Shown one piece after another: positions 1 to 7,634 of a stretch of 10,047 nucleotides of DNA. The DNA is taken from positions 1-10,047 of the forward strand of contig SPBV01000056.1 in NCBI GenBank assembly GCA_004525885.1, written 5' to 3'. The DNA is from Nitrosomonadales bacterium (GTDB lineage Bacteria > Pseudomonadota > Gammaproteobacteria > Burkholderiales > Nitrosomonadaceae). The translations under genes and the position numbers were made by a program. The notes beneath the pieces were generated by a model. The model did not search any database, had not been told where the DNA came from, and saw only the letters and a program-made list of their open reading frames with translations. Position 1 is the stretch's first letter, and each line of letters starts with the position of its first letter.

Positions 1-605
1 ACCATAATGGCTCTGAATAGGGCACTTTCAAGATGTTCCTGTAGCCATTGCTGTAAACGTGGGACAGGCAAGTTATCGAACCAGTCTTTGTCAACGAAAG
101 CGCACTGGCGGACAAAAGGAAACAGAGCAATATCTACCATTGCAATATTATCGCTCAAAATCTGCTGATGTTTTCCCAGCCTGTCATTCAAATCTTTTAA
201 TATTTGTGCGCAGGCTTCGCGCGCCCCTGTGCAATCTTCATTTGGATAACGGCCTGGATATTTATAACGGTCCAAAGCCTGTTTAAATTTATTGTCATTC
301 CGGTCTATCAGAAATTTCATTTCAGCTTTATCAGCATCAAGCCAGCGGTCCGGATCATTCTGGCCTAATGCCCATTCCATGATATCGAGACTTTCGTCAA
401 TTATCGTGCCATCCGGCAGAACCAATACAGGCACAGTGCCTTTTGGTGAAACATCAAGCATTTCAACAGGCTTGTTTTTTAATTCGATTTCCCGCAGTTC
501 AACAGCAAGTCCAGCTATGTATAAACTCATGCGGCCGCGCATTGCGTAAGGGCAGCGGCGGAAAGAATATAAAATCAGGTCATTTTTCTGATCAAAATCG
601 TTCAT
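1..605 (-). CDS. Glutathione S-transferase family protein, partial (C-terminus beyond window edge)
   Basis: Reading from an ATG at 605 down to base 1 gives 201 open codons with no stop, so the gene continues beyond the left edge. The N-terminal half is a thioredoxin-like GST domain: the strand ILYSFRRCPYAMR (residues 11-23) has the Cys18-Pro19 active-site pair, GTVPVL (56-61) carries the cis-proline at 59, and DES (70-72) is the glutathione gamma-glutamyl binding turn. The C-terminal helical domain includes MVDIALFPFVRQ (156-167), whose Asp158 matches the helix-capping aspartate of the fold. GSTs of this type are about 210-230 residues, so only a short tail is missing. The family conjugates or reduces substrates with glutathione in the cytoplasm; the substrate cannot be inferred. 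There is no clear Shine-Dalgarno before the ATG, and no in-frame alternative start was better. Confidence 0.9.
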   Translation of the reverse strand, partial: MNDFDQKNDLILYSFRRCPYAMRGRMSLYIAGLAVELREIELKNKPVEMLDVSPKGTVPVLVLPDGTIIDESLDIMEWALGQNDPDRWLDADKAEMKFLIDRNDNKFKQALDRYKYPGRYPNEDCTGAREACAQILKDLNDRLGKHQQILSDNIAMVDIALFPFVRQCAFVDKDWFDNLPVPRLQQWLQEHLESALFRAIM

Positions 606-740
606 GGTTCTATGTTTTTGTTAACTATTGTTGTAATTTGTTATTATTTCAGTGTGTTGTTGTCATTTCTCAGAGTCTGTGTGTTTTTATCATATAGGGC
701 TAGAATTTAAATATAAGAAAATCTTGGGGTGTGTGAGGAA

Positions 741-941
741 ATGGGTTAAAGCGACGAAAGACCATTGCAAGGTGGTAGCAAGAAAAAAGATGGCGGTATA
801 ATCGGTACAGTCAAAGCTATCGAGAAAACGCCCGATATTAAGGAACAAAAAATTAAAGTCAGGTTCGAAGGCGGCAAAAAAGAGGATTTTATTTAGGTTC
901 CTAAAAAATTTGCCGGCGATCTTAAGCCTGAACGCTCATAA
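741..941 (+). pseudogene. Broken small basic KOW/SH3-like protein frame with two in-frame stops
   Basis: From the ATG at 741 the frame reads MG-stop-SDERPLQGGSKKKDGG, then IIGTVKAIEKTPDIKEQK and IKVRFEGGKKEDFI, a TAG at 894-896, then VPKKFAGDLKPERS and TAA at 939-941. The text between and after the stops is protein-like: alternating strands, a G-x-V-x-x-I opening and a KVRFEGG strand recall small KOW/SH3-type beta-barrel domains. The first stop is TAA (747-749) and the second TAG; each is one C-to-T change from a Gln codon, so the ancestor may have been a 66-residue protein. A GAGG lies only two bases before the ATG, too close for a good ribosome binding site. The family is not recognised; the KOW-like reading is inference from the strand pattern. 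A 42-residue product from the TTG at 765 is possible but would lack the C-terminal part. Confidence 0.5.
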
Positions 942-963
942 GGGTTTTCCATGGAAGGGAGAG

Positions 964-1137
964 TCTTCCGTGGCAGTAATTTTTGCACCGGTTTATGCAT
1001 GGATATTTTTGGGTCCTGAAGTAAGTACCCTAGTAATTTCTATCATGTCGCCACTGATTATTTGGCGGCACAAGGTAAATATTGCTAACCTAATTACAGG
1101 CAAAAAAACGTGGATTGGCAGGAGTGATACATCCTAG
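964..1137 (+). pseudogene. plsY: C-terminal remnant of glycerol-3-phosphate acyltransferase PlsY
   Basis: The frame ending at TAG 1135-1137 reads SSVAVIFAPVYAWIFLGPE followed by a membrane segment, LIIWRHKVNIANLITG and WIG. This matches the C-terminus of PlsY, the inner-membrane enzyme that acylates glycerol-3-phosphate from acyl-phosphate: SSLAA..FAPVYA, a hydrophobic helix, then IWRHK.NI..LL.G....IG. PlsY is about 200 residues; only about 57 are here. The N-terminal membrane helices and the glycine-rich catalytic loops (the GSxNPGATN and GGKG type motifs) are absent, and the sequence to the left belongs to an unrelated dead frame. About five residues of the usual SS-to-FAPVYA spacing also seem to be missing. 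A TTG at 910 would open the frame, but the residues it adds do not resemble PlsY. The fragment cannot be an active enzyme, so a functional copy or substitute should exist elsewhere. Confidence 0.75.
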
Positions 1138-2184
1138 CTACTCATTAGGAGGTATCTCTTGTGTCTCTAAATCCCACCGCGCTCTTACTGTGAAACTATT
1201 TGTCAATGATGGGATTCCACCCATTGATTTCTGTAATCGCATCGCTCCAGCGAGTGCAATCATGGCGCCATTATCCGTACAAAACTCAAGACTAGGGTAA
1301 AAAACAGTAATACCCATTTTTTCTGCATACTTAGAAAGATTTTCTCTCAATTGACGGTTTGCACCAACACCACCCGCAACCACAAGCTGGGTAAAACCAG
1401 TTTGTGTTAGTGCTGCCAGGGATTTTTTTGTTAGTACTTCTACCACTGCTTCCTGAAAAGCAAAGGCAATTTCTGTCTGGACCTCTCGAGTAATTTCATG
1501 TTTATTTGCTAGTGACAGTGCAGCAGTTTTCAGGCCGCTGAAGCTAAAATTTAAATCGTTACTGTGGAGCATTGGACGAGGGAGTTTAAAGTTGTTTGCC
1601 CTGCCAGATTTAGAAAATTCGTCGGCAAGTTTTGATAGCGCAGGTCCACCTGGATAGCCAAGTCCTAGCAATTTCGCTGTCTTATCGAAAGCTTCTCCCG
1701 CTGCATCATCTACGGTTTCGCCTAGCAATTTATATTGTCCAATGCCACGTACCTCCATTAATTGGGTATGACCACCAGAAACCAGCAGTGCAACAAAGGG
1801 AAATACTGGGGCAGTAGTGGACAACAATGGAGAGAGGAGGTGTCCCTCAAGGTGGTGAACCCCTAACGCTGGAATTTTTAGTGCAAAGCTAAGTGCTACA
1901 GCGAAACTCGAACCTACAAGGAGCGCTCCCGCTAGTCCTGGCCCTTGAGTGTAGGCAATGGCATTGAGGTCATTAAGGCCAAGCTTTGCTGCTTTTAACG
2001 TTTGTTTGACAAGGGGTAATACCCGCCGGATATGGTCGCGTGACGCAAGTTCAGGTACAACGCCACCATATTCACTATGCATTGCTGTTTGTGAATATAG
2101 TGAGTGACTCAACAGGCCTCTCTTAGTGTGGTAGATCGCGATACCAGTATCATCGCAAGAAGTTTCGATGCCAAGAACAAACAC
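1138..2184 (-). CDS. tsaD: tRNA threonylcarbamoyladenosine (t6A37) transferase TsaD
   Basis: The 348-residue product is full length for TsaD (Kae1/Gcp/YgjD family), which transfers the threonylcarbamoyl group from threonylcarbamoyl-AMP to adenosine 37 of ANN-decoding tRNAs, acting with TsaB and TsaE (not in this window). Visible motifs in order are IETSCDDTG (6-14), the metal-binding HHLEGH with His111 and His115, VSGGHT (135-140), GETVDDAAGEAFDKTAKLLG (155-174), FSFSGLKTA (213-221), GGVGANRQLREN (271-282) and TDNGAMIA (303-310) with metal-ligand Asp304. The start is GTG at 2184; upstream in this frame there is a TGA and no other normal start codon. The ribosome binding site is weak. The gene diverges from rpsU across 120 bases, and its stop abuts the plsY relic stop with no spacer. 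Confidence 0.97.
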   Translation of the reverse strand: MFVLGIETSCDDTGIAIYHTKRGLLSHSLYSQTAMHSEYGGVVPELASRDHIRRVLPLVKQTLKAAKLGLNDLNAIAYTQGPGLAGALLVGSSFAVALSFALKIPALGVHHLEGHLLSPLLSTTAPVFPFVALLVSGGHTQLMEVRGIGQYKLLGETVDDAAGEAFDKTAKLLGLGYPGGPALSKLADEFSKSGRANNFKLPRPMLHSNDLNFSFSGLKTAALSLANKHEITREVQTEIAFAFQEAVVEVLTKKSLAALTQTGFTQLVVAGGVGANRQLRENLSKYAEKMGITVFYPSLEFCTDNGAMIALAGAMRLQKSMGGIPSLTNSFTVRARWDLETQEIPPNE

Positions 2185-2245
2185 AGAATTAAAGGTAGAA
2201 ATACCCTTTCACAAAAAAGTATCAGACTACTATATACTATAACCT

Positions 2246-2275
2246 TTTATACACGTTACAATTTTTACATATAAG
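2246..2275 (+). promoter_or_regulatory. Candidate sigma-70 promoter for rpsU in the tsaD-rpsU divergent region
   Basis: A TTTATA at 2246-2251 (4 of 6 to the -35 consensus) and TATAAG at 2270-2275 (5 of 6 to the -10) are separated by 18 bases, about 30 bases upstream of the rpsU start. The whole 2185-2304 gap is very AT-rich, so other hexamer pairs are possible. On the opposite strand TATAGT hexamers could serve tsaD, but I found no well-spaced -35 for them. Confidence 0.35.
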
Positions 2276-2304
2276 TATATTTTAAATAAAGGGATCGCGC
2301 TTTC

Positions 2305-2517
2305 ATGACTATCATTAAAGTTAAGGAAAATGAACCGTTTGAAGTTGCCATGCGTCGTTTCAAGCGCACCATAGAAAAAACAGGGTTGCTTACTGAGCTG
2401 CGTGCTCGGGAGTTTTATGAAAAGCCTACCGCTGAGCGGAAGCGTAAACTTGCCGCTGCGGTTAAGCGAACTTATAAGCGTTTACGGAGTCAGTTGCTTC
2501 CACCGAAACTATATTAG
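2305..2517 (+). CDS. rpsU: 30S ribosomal protein bS21
   Basis: The 70-residue product is full length for bS21. It is recognised by VKENEPFEVAMRRFKRTIEK (6-25), the GLLTELRAREFYEKPTAERK stretch (27-46) and the basic C-terminal helix ending LPPKLY. bS21 sits on the 30S platform next to the anti-Shine-Dalgarno end of 16S rRNA and helps initiation. The ATG at 2305 follows AAAGGGA at 2288-2294, a reasonable ribosome binding site with slightly long spacing. It is the first gene of the macromolecular synthesis cluster and ends in TAG. The downstream gene starts 140 bases later, so a separate promoter or read-through could supply it. Confidence 0.98.
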   Translation: MTIIKVKENEPFEVAMRRFKRTIEKTGLLTELRAREFYEKPTAERKRKLAAAVKRTYKRLRSQLLPPKLY

Positions 2518-2570
2518 TGAATTGTATGAAATGAATAGTGATATTAGAACCGATACATCTGGTGTAGTTA

Positions 2571-2606
2571 CACTTCTCTTTCAAAGTAGTAGTGAAACCA
2601 ATTTTT
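2571..2606 (+). terminator. Weak hairpin with T-run between rpsU and yqeY (possible attenuator)
   Basis: CACTTCTCTTT at 2571-2581 can pair with AAAGTAGTAGTG at 2583-2594 with one bulge and one mismatch, and a TTTTT run lies at 2602-2606, seven bases after the stem. The stem is AT-rich and the T-run is offset, so this would be a partial terminator at best. A terminator or attenuator between rpsU and the next gene is known from the E. coli cluster, which makes the position sensible. A nested GTGT-AGTT-ACAC dyad overlaps its left arm. Confidence 0.25.
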
Positions 2607-2657
2607 ACTCATATTAATTATCACATTTCAAGAGTTTTTATAGTAAATAAAATATAG

Positions 2658-3116
2658 ATGGAATCTGGTACACGTCTGAGACAGGAAATCACTGAACACA
2701 TGAAGGCTGCAATGCGCTCGGGGGACACTAAGCGACGAGATACTATTCGCTTATTGCTGGCGGCTATCAAGCAGCGTGAGATAGATGACCGTACCGAAAT
2801 AGATGATGTTGCGGTAGTTGTAGTGATAGAAAAAATGATCAAGCAGCGTAAGGATTCGATTACTCAGTATGTGGCTGCGAAACGCGAGGATTTGGCTAAT
2901 GTTGAGAGATATGAAATTAGTGTCTTGCAAGCTTATATGCCCCAGGCATTTAGCGATTCCGAAGTTGAGTGTGTAGTAGATGAAATAATTGCTTCTATCG
3001 GAGCTAAAAGGCAGCAAGAGATGGGAAAGGTAATCGCAGCACTTAAGCCTAGGCTTGCTGGAAGGGTTGATATGGGTAAAGTGGTTAAATTAGTAAAGAC
3101 AAAGCTTTCTAACTGA
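2658..3116 (+). CDS. yqeY: GatB/YqeY domain-containing protein
   Basis: The 152-residue product is full length for the stand-alone YqeY family, which resembles the C-terminal tail domains of the amidotransferase subunit GatB. Recognisable blocks are MKAAMRSGD (15-23), RDTIRLLLAAIKQREIDD (27-44), IEKMIKQRKDSITQY (57-71), EISVLQAYMPQ (85-95) and a C-terminal MGKVIAALKPRLAGRVDMG. The family is thought to interact with tRNA or tRNA-dependent enzymes, but its exact role is unsettled; no GatA or GatC is nearby. The ATG at 2658 fits the N-terminus of the family, though the preceding sequence is AT-rich and lacks a clear ribosome binding site. Placement between rpsU and dnaG is common in betaproteobacteria as I recall it. 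Confidence 0.93.
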   Translation: MESGTRLRQEITEHMKAAMRSGDTKRRDTIRLLLAAIKQREIDDRTEIDDVAVVVVIEKMIKQRKDSITQYVAAKREDLANVERYEISVLQAYMPQAFSDSEVECVVDEIIASIGAKRQQEMGKVIAALKPRLAGRVDMGKVVKLVKTKLSN

Positions 3117-3200
3117 ACTTAGTTATTGAATTTGAATATTTATGTGGTTATGTCGGTCGTTGTACTAATTATTTCTGGTAGTATACCCTTGCGTACTGTA

Positions 3201-3214
3201 TTTGTATAATACCA
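3201..3214 (+). promoter_or_regulatory. Candidate -10 element upstream of dnaG
   Basis: The 169-base gap between yqeY and dnaG contains a perfect TATAAT at 3205-3210. No good -35 hexamer lies at the right spacing (TATACC at 3182-3187 is poor). If it is used, transcription would start near 3217, leaving a leader of about 70 bases before the dnaG ATG. The rest of the gap shows no other clear signal. Confidence 0.3.
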
Positions 3215-3285
3215 TATGTATTACATAGAGTTAATCGCATTTAATCTGCGCTTTGTTTGAAAATTATTGTCGTTCTTCCCGGTAA

Positions 3286-5052
3286 ATGATTCCACAATCG
3301 TTCATTCAGGGTCTACTCAATCGTGTAGATATCGTCGATGTCATCGAGCGACAGGTACCACTCAAGAAAGCTGGTACAAATTATATCGCATGCTGTCCGT
3401 TTCACGGCGAGAAAACTCCTTCATTTACTGTGAGCCCAACTAAGCAGTTTTATCATTGCTTTGGTTGTGGTGCGCACGGCAGTGCTGTCAGTTTCATGAT
3501 GGAATACGTTGGCATGGATTTCATCGAAGCATTAAATGATCTTGCTTCTAGCGTTGGAATGCAAGTTCCTGTTCAAAAGAAAGATGTATACCCCGGAATG
3601 ATTAACTTTAAGAGTGGCGGAGAAGATAAAGAAAATTCTCTCCAGGATTTGTTCGAAGTGATGAGTGTCGTCACACGATTTTATAGAGAACAACTCAAGT
3701 GTTCTAAGAGAGGCATTGCTTATCTAAAGAAGCGTGGTTTGACGGGAAAGACTGCTGCTCGTTTTGCAATTGGCTATTCTCCCCCTGGATGGCAAAATTT
3801 GGCTGAGATATTTCCTGATTATCAGTCACCGATACTTCTCAAAATTGGGGTGGTGAGTGAGAGCGGAGAAAGTAAACGTTATGACCGTTTTCGTGATCGT
3901 ATAATGTTTCCGATCCTGAACCAGAAGGGAAAGATCGTGGGATTTGGAGGGCGAGTATTGGAAAATAATGAGCCCAAGTATTTAAATTCTCCAGAGACAC
4001 CTTTATTTGAAAAGGGTCGCGAGCTTTATAATTTGTTTACAGCGCGCAGGGCGATCCGGGACGCAGAGAAAGTGATAGTGGTGGAAGGATATATGGATGT
4101 AGTGGTGCTCTCACAATATGGCATAGAGTATGTTGTCGCTACATTGGGAACTGCAACAACACCGCATCACGTGCAAAAACTTTTGCGTCAGACTGACAAT
4201 GTGGTGTTTTGTTTTGATGGAGATGATGCGGGTAGGAAGGCGGCATGGCGCGCATTAGAAAACAGCTTAGCGCAGTTTGTGGACGGCAAGAATCTTTGTT
4301 TTTTATTCCTGCCCGAGGGAGAAGATCCTGACAGCTACGTTCGTAAGTTTGGTAAGGATGCTTTCGAGGGATTAATTAACCAAGCTTTGCCGCTATCCAT
4401 TTTTCTGTTCCAGAGGCTGTCAGAAGGCATTAATCTGCAAACTAGTGAAGGTCGTGCCAGATTAGTACAGGATGCAAAGCCGCTACTAGCAAAAGTAATC
4501 GCGCCTATACTTTCATTGATGCTACTAAAGCGTCTGACTGAGCTTAGTGGCGTCAATCAGGACGAACTGGAGAGCTTATTGCAAATCAGGCGTGTTTCAT
4601 TGTCCTTATCTCGTCGCAAAATATCGAGGCCAGATCCCATCTCACCATACCGTTGGTTAACGCAAGTGCTTTTACATAATCCAGGGCACGTTTCGAAGCT
4701 GGATAGAGAATTACTCTCAGAACATGGAGAAAATACAGAGGAAATGTCTGCACTAATAGCATTGATTGAATTTATTGACACTCATCCCCATGTTACAGAG
4801 AGTAACGTAATCCCATCTGCCATGACATATTTCTACAATAGTCCGCATCGTGAATTACTGGAAAAGGCCGAGAGCGCAACGCTTTCTTGGGATAATACCA
4901 TGGATCTTGAAGCTGAATTTGATGGGGCGTTGGTAAGGTTGCGGGAAATGCAACGTAAAAAGCGCATGACGGAACTGCAAAATAAGTCTTTAAGTGAGCT
5001 TACTTCTGATGAAAAACAAGAATTACAACGATTAGCGGTGCTCTTAGGGTGA
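3286..5052 (+). CDS. dnaG: DNA primase DnaG
   Basis: The 588-residue product has the full DnaG layout and length. An N-terminal CHC2 zinc-binding domain has Cys37, His40, Cys58 and Cys61 (CPFH and YHCFGCG motifs). An RNA polymerase core follows, including FRDRIMFPI and VGFGGRVL (about 205-228). The TOPRIM catalytic site is VVEGYMDVV (265-273) with Glu267, and FDGDDAGRKA (310-319) with Asp311 and Asp313. The C-terminal third (about 450-588) is the DnaB-interacting region and is less conserved, as is usual. DnaG makes the RNA primers for leading and lagging strand synthesis. The ATG at 3286 opens the canonical MIPQSFIQGLLNRVDIVDVI; GGTAA just before it is a poor ribosome binding site, consistent with the low translation typical of dnaG. 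Confidence 0.98.
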   Translation: MIPQSFIQGLLNRVDIVDVIERQVPLKKAGTNYIACCPFHGEKTPSFTVSPTKQFYHCFGCGAHGSAVSFMMEYVGMDFIEALNDLASSVGMQVPVQKKDVYPGMINFKSGGEDKENSLQDLFEVMSVVTRFYREQLKCSKRGIAYLKKRGLTGKTAARFAIGYSPPGWQNLAEIFPDYQSPILLKIGVVSESGESKRYDRFRDRIMFPILNQKGKIVGFGGRVLENNEPKYLNSPETPLFEKGRELYNLFTARRAIRDAEKVIVVEGYMDVVVLSQYGIEYVVATLGTATTPHHVQKLLRQTDNVVFCFDGDDAGRKAAWRALENSLAQFVDGKNLCFLFLPEGEDPDSYVRKFGKDAFEGLINQALPLSIFLFQRLSEGINLQTSEGRARLVQDAKPLLAKVIAPILSLMLLKRLTELSGVNQDELESLLQIRRVSLSLSRRKISRPDPISPYRWLTQVLLHNPGHVSKLDRELLSEHGENTEEMSALIALIEFIDTHPHVTESNVIPSAMTYFYNSPHRELLEKAESATLSWDNTMDLEAEFDGALVRLREMQRKKRMTELQNKSLSELTSDEKQELQRLAVLLG

Positions 5053-5055
5053 CAG

Positions 5056-5071
5056 GTCGAGTAAGCTCGGC
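5056..5071 (+). other. Short hairpin just after dnaG
   Basis: GTCGAG (5056-5061) pairs with CTCGGC (5066-5071) around a TAAG loop, giving six pairs with one G-T wobble, four bases after the dnaG stop. Only four Ts follow (5076-5079), so it is not a convincing terminator. In E. coli the dnaG-rpoD junction is an RNA processing site, and a hairpin here could play a similar part; that is inference. Confidence 0.25.
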
Positions 5072-5078
5072 TGAATTT

Positions 5079-5087
5079 TGATACAAT
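5079..5087 (+). promoter_or_regulatory. Candidate extended -10 promoter for rpoD
   Basis: TG at 5079-5080, one base, then TACAAT at 5082-5087 forms an extended -10 element (5 of 6 in the hexamer). No recognisable -35 lies 16-18 bases upstream, which extended -10 promoters tolerate. Transcription would begin near 5094, about 37 bases before the rpoD ATG, allowing sigma-70 to be made independently of dnaG. Confidence 0.35.
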
Positions 5088-5130
5088 AATGAGTTTTGGG
5101 TTCAATTATCCATAATATTTGGAAATTAAA

Positions 5131-7509
5131 ATGGCAAAAGCAAATACGCAAACTAGAAATCTAGCTAGAGTAAAGACAGGAGCAAAGATTAAAAGTGGGA
5201 TCTCATCGGCAACACCCGTGAAGTCTCGTGCTACAGGAATCAAAGCAAAGACAAAAAAAGAAGTAAAAGATATTTCTAGGGCTTCATTAAAAGCAGTGGT
5301 TAAAAAACATTCCCAAGGTGTTGTAGGTGGGGGAAAGACAGCAAAGAAAATTACAAATAAGTCAGAGAAAGCCCTTGCAGTTACCAAGGAACCAACAAGA
5401 TCGATTGCTAAGAAGTCGACAGGAACAGTCACTAAGAAATCTACAGAAGCGCTTGAAAAAAAATTAATAAAAGTAGTGAAGATAACAATAAGCAAGGGTG
5501 TGGCAGTTAAAAAATCACCGACTAAAATATCTGTTCAGGTTGCTAAGATTGCAAAGGCGGTGATGGCGGCTAAGGAGTTAAAATCGGTTACCAGGAAAAT
5601 GAAATTAAAGGCAGCAAGGTTACAAGCTAAGGAGGCTGAAAAGGCTCCTCTTGATCATGCAAGTCTTGAGGTTCGGCGTAAGCGCATTAAGAGTTTGGTC
5701 ATCCAAGGTAAGGAGCGGGGTTATTTAACCTATGCTGAGATTAATGATCACCTGCCAGATGATATGCAGGACGCGGAGCAGATAGAAAGCATCATCAGTA
5801 TGATTAATGACATGGGCATCACTGTCTGTGATGAGGTTCCAGATGCGGAAACGCTACTGCTATCTGAATCCACTTCGGCGGTGGCTGATGAGGACGTTGT
5901 GGAAGAAGCAGAGGCAGCACTTTCAACCGTTGACTCAGAGTTTGGTCGCACCACAGATCCAGTGCGTATGTATATGCGTGAAATGGGATCGGTAGAGTTA
6001 CTTACGCGCGAGGGTGAAATAGAAATTGCTAAGCGTATTGAAGATGGATTAAAGCACATGATCCAGGCAATTTCTGCTTGTCCGACTACTATAGCAGAAA
6101 TCCTAGATTTGGCTAACAAAGTGGCGCAAGATGAGATGCGCATTGATGAGTTGGTTGACGGATTGCTTGATCCTAATGCTCATGAAATTGTTGGTGAGGA
6201 GATTTCTGATGAATCATTGGAAGAGGAACTAGATGCCGGAGATGAGGATGATGAAGATGAAGATAGTGCCGTAATAGCAAGCGCAAGCTTACTTAAATTA
6301 AAAATAGCTGCATTGGAGCGCTTTTCTGTTATTTATAAAGCGTATACCGAAATGCAGAATGTAATTAAGAAAAAAGGGTCATCTAGTAGGGCATACAGGG
6401 AAATACAGGAACATATATCGGCCGAACTCATGGCTATTCGTTTCTCAGCCAAAATGGTAGAGCGGCTTTGCAATGTACAACGCGGAATGGTGGAAGAAGT
6501 TCGTAGATATGAGCGCAAAATTATGGAGTTGAGTGTAGTCAAAGCAGGAATGCCACGTAATCACTTCATTAAGGTATTCCCTGGTAATGAGAGTAATCTC
6601 AGCTGGGTAGCACAGGAAATTGCGGCGTACAAACCATATAGCCAAGATCTGGAACGTTATCAACCGGATATTATTGAGCAACAGCAGAATTTATTGGCGT
6701 TACAAAAGCATGTTGGAATTCCGGTTAAAGAGTTGAAAGAGATCAACCGCAGGATGTCTACTGGAGAAGCTAAGGCGCGCCGTGCTAAGCGCGAAATGAC
6801 TGAAGCAAATTTGCGTTTAGTTATTTCCATCGCTAAAAAATATACTAATCGTGGGTTGCAATTTCTGGATCTAATTCAGGAAGGAAACATTGGGCTTATG
6901 AAAGCAGTGGATAAATTTGAGTATCGACGTGGTTACAAGTTTTCTACGTATGCTACATGGTGGATCCGTCAGGCTATTACCCGTTCCATTGCTGATCAGG
7001 CACGTACTATTCGTATTCCAGTTCACATGATTGAGACCATCAACAAAATGAACCGTATCTCGCGCCAAATTTTGCAGGAAACTGGACAGGAACCGGAGCC
7101 CGCGCTTCTAGCACAGAAAATGGAGATACCTGAGGAAAAGATTCGTAAAATTCTTAAGATTTCTAAAGAACCAATTTCTATGGAAACACCCATCGGCGAT
7201 GATGAAGATTCTCATCTCGGTGATTTCATAGAGGATGCTTCCACTATGGCACCTATAGACGCCGCAGTTTATACCAGTCTAAGGGATGTTACCAAGGCTA
7301 TACTAGACTCATTGACTCCACGTGAAGCAAAAGTGCTACGCATGCGTTTTGGCATTGAAATGAATACTGACCATACGTTGGAAGAGGTTGGCAAACAGTT
7401 TGATGTAACTCGTGAGCGTATGCGTCAAATAGAGGCAAAGGCGCTTCGTAAGCTACGTCATCCGTCTCGTTCTGAGCGTCTGCGTAGTCTTCTAGATACT
7501 GAGGATTAA
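5131..7509 (+). CDS. rpoD: RNA polymerase sigma factor RpoD (sigma-70) with long Lys/Ala-rich N-terminal extension
   Basis: From the ATG at 5131 the product is 792 residues. A TTG at 5119 would add four residues, but GGAAA at 5121-5125 is well placed as ribosome binding site for the ATG and the sequence MAKANTQ is a natural start. Residues 1 to about 175 are Lys, Ala, Ser and Thr rich with loose repeats (TKKST, KKSP), histone H1-like in composition. Region 1.1 spans about 180-250, region 1.2 begins at DPVRMYMREMG (276), a non-conserved insert holds an acidic block at about 356-385, and region 2 runs from about 552 with GYKFSTYATWWIRQAITR (601-618). Region 3 is about 630-705, and region 4 has TPREAKVLRMRFG near 729 and the DNA-binding helix VTRERMRQIEAKALRKLR (759-776). 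It directs core polymerase to housekeeping promoters. It follows dnaG by 78 bases. Confidence 0.98.
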   Translation: MAKANTQTRNLARVKTGAKIKSGISSATPVKSRATGIKAKTKKEVKDISRASLKAVVKKHSQGVVGGGKTAKKITNKSEKALAVTKEPTRSIAKKSTGTVTKKSTEALEKKLIKVVKITISKGVAVKKSPTKISVQVAKIAKAVMAAKELKSVTRKMKLKAARLQAKEAEKAPLDHASLEVRRKRIKSLVIQGKERGYLTYAEINDHLPDDMQDAEQIESIISMINDMGITVCDEVPDAETLLLSESTSAVADEDVVEEAEAALSTVDSEFGRTTDPVRMYMREMGSVELLTREGEIEIAKRIEDGLKHMIQAISACPTTIAEILDLANKVAQDEMRIDELVDGLLDPNAHEIVGEEISDESLEEELDAGDEDDEDEDSAVIASASLLKLKIAALERFSVIYKAYTEMQNVIKKKGSSSRAYREIQEHISAELMAIRFSAKMVERLCNVQRGMVEEVRRYERKIMELSVVKAGMPRNHFIKVFPGNESNLSWVAQEIAAYKPYSQDLERYQPDIIEQQQNLLALQKHVGIPVKELKEINRRMSTGEAKARRAKREMTEANLRLVISIAKKYTNRGLQFLDLIQEGNIGLMKAVDKFEYRRGYKFSTYATWWIRQAITRSIADQARTIRIPVHMIETINKMNRISRQILQETGQEPEPALLAQKMEIPEEKIRKILKISKEPISMETPIGDDEDSHLGDFIEDASTMAPIDAAVYTSLRDVTKAILDSLTPREAKVLRMRFGIEMNTDHTLEEVGKQFDVTRERMRQIEAKALRKLRHPSRSERLRSLLDTED

Positions 7510-7547
7510 TTAGACTTCAAAAATTATTTAGTTCTTGTTCTCAGATC

Positions 7548-7624
<77 letters not shown>

Positions 7625-7634
7625 AACAAAACAA

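Noticed and set aside
59..549. Two plus-strand open frames at the left edge
   Set aside because: Both lie antisense to the glutathione S-transferase gene, which has clear active-site motifs.
741..941. Stop-codon reassignment (TAA/TAG as Gln) in the host
   Set aside because: tsaD, rpsU, dnaG, yqeY and rpoD all end at normal stops at family-typical lengths, so the host uses the standard code.
2621..3017. Two minus-strand open frames over yqeY
   Set aside because: Antisense shadows of a recognisable family protein, with no start signals.
5106..5495. 129-codon open frame on the minus strand inside rpoD
   Set aside because: It is the antisense shadow of the Lys-rich rpoD extension: AAA/AAG codons read as TTT/CTT on the other strand and avoid stops. 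No ribosome binding site or protein-like pattern.
5748..6143. 131-codon open frame on the minus strand inside rpoD regions 1.1-1.2
   Set aside because: Low-complexity Ser/Ile-rich antisense of conserved sigma-70 sequence; a shadow.
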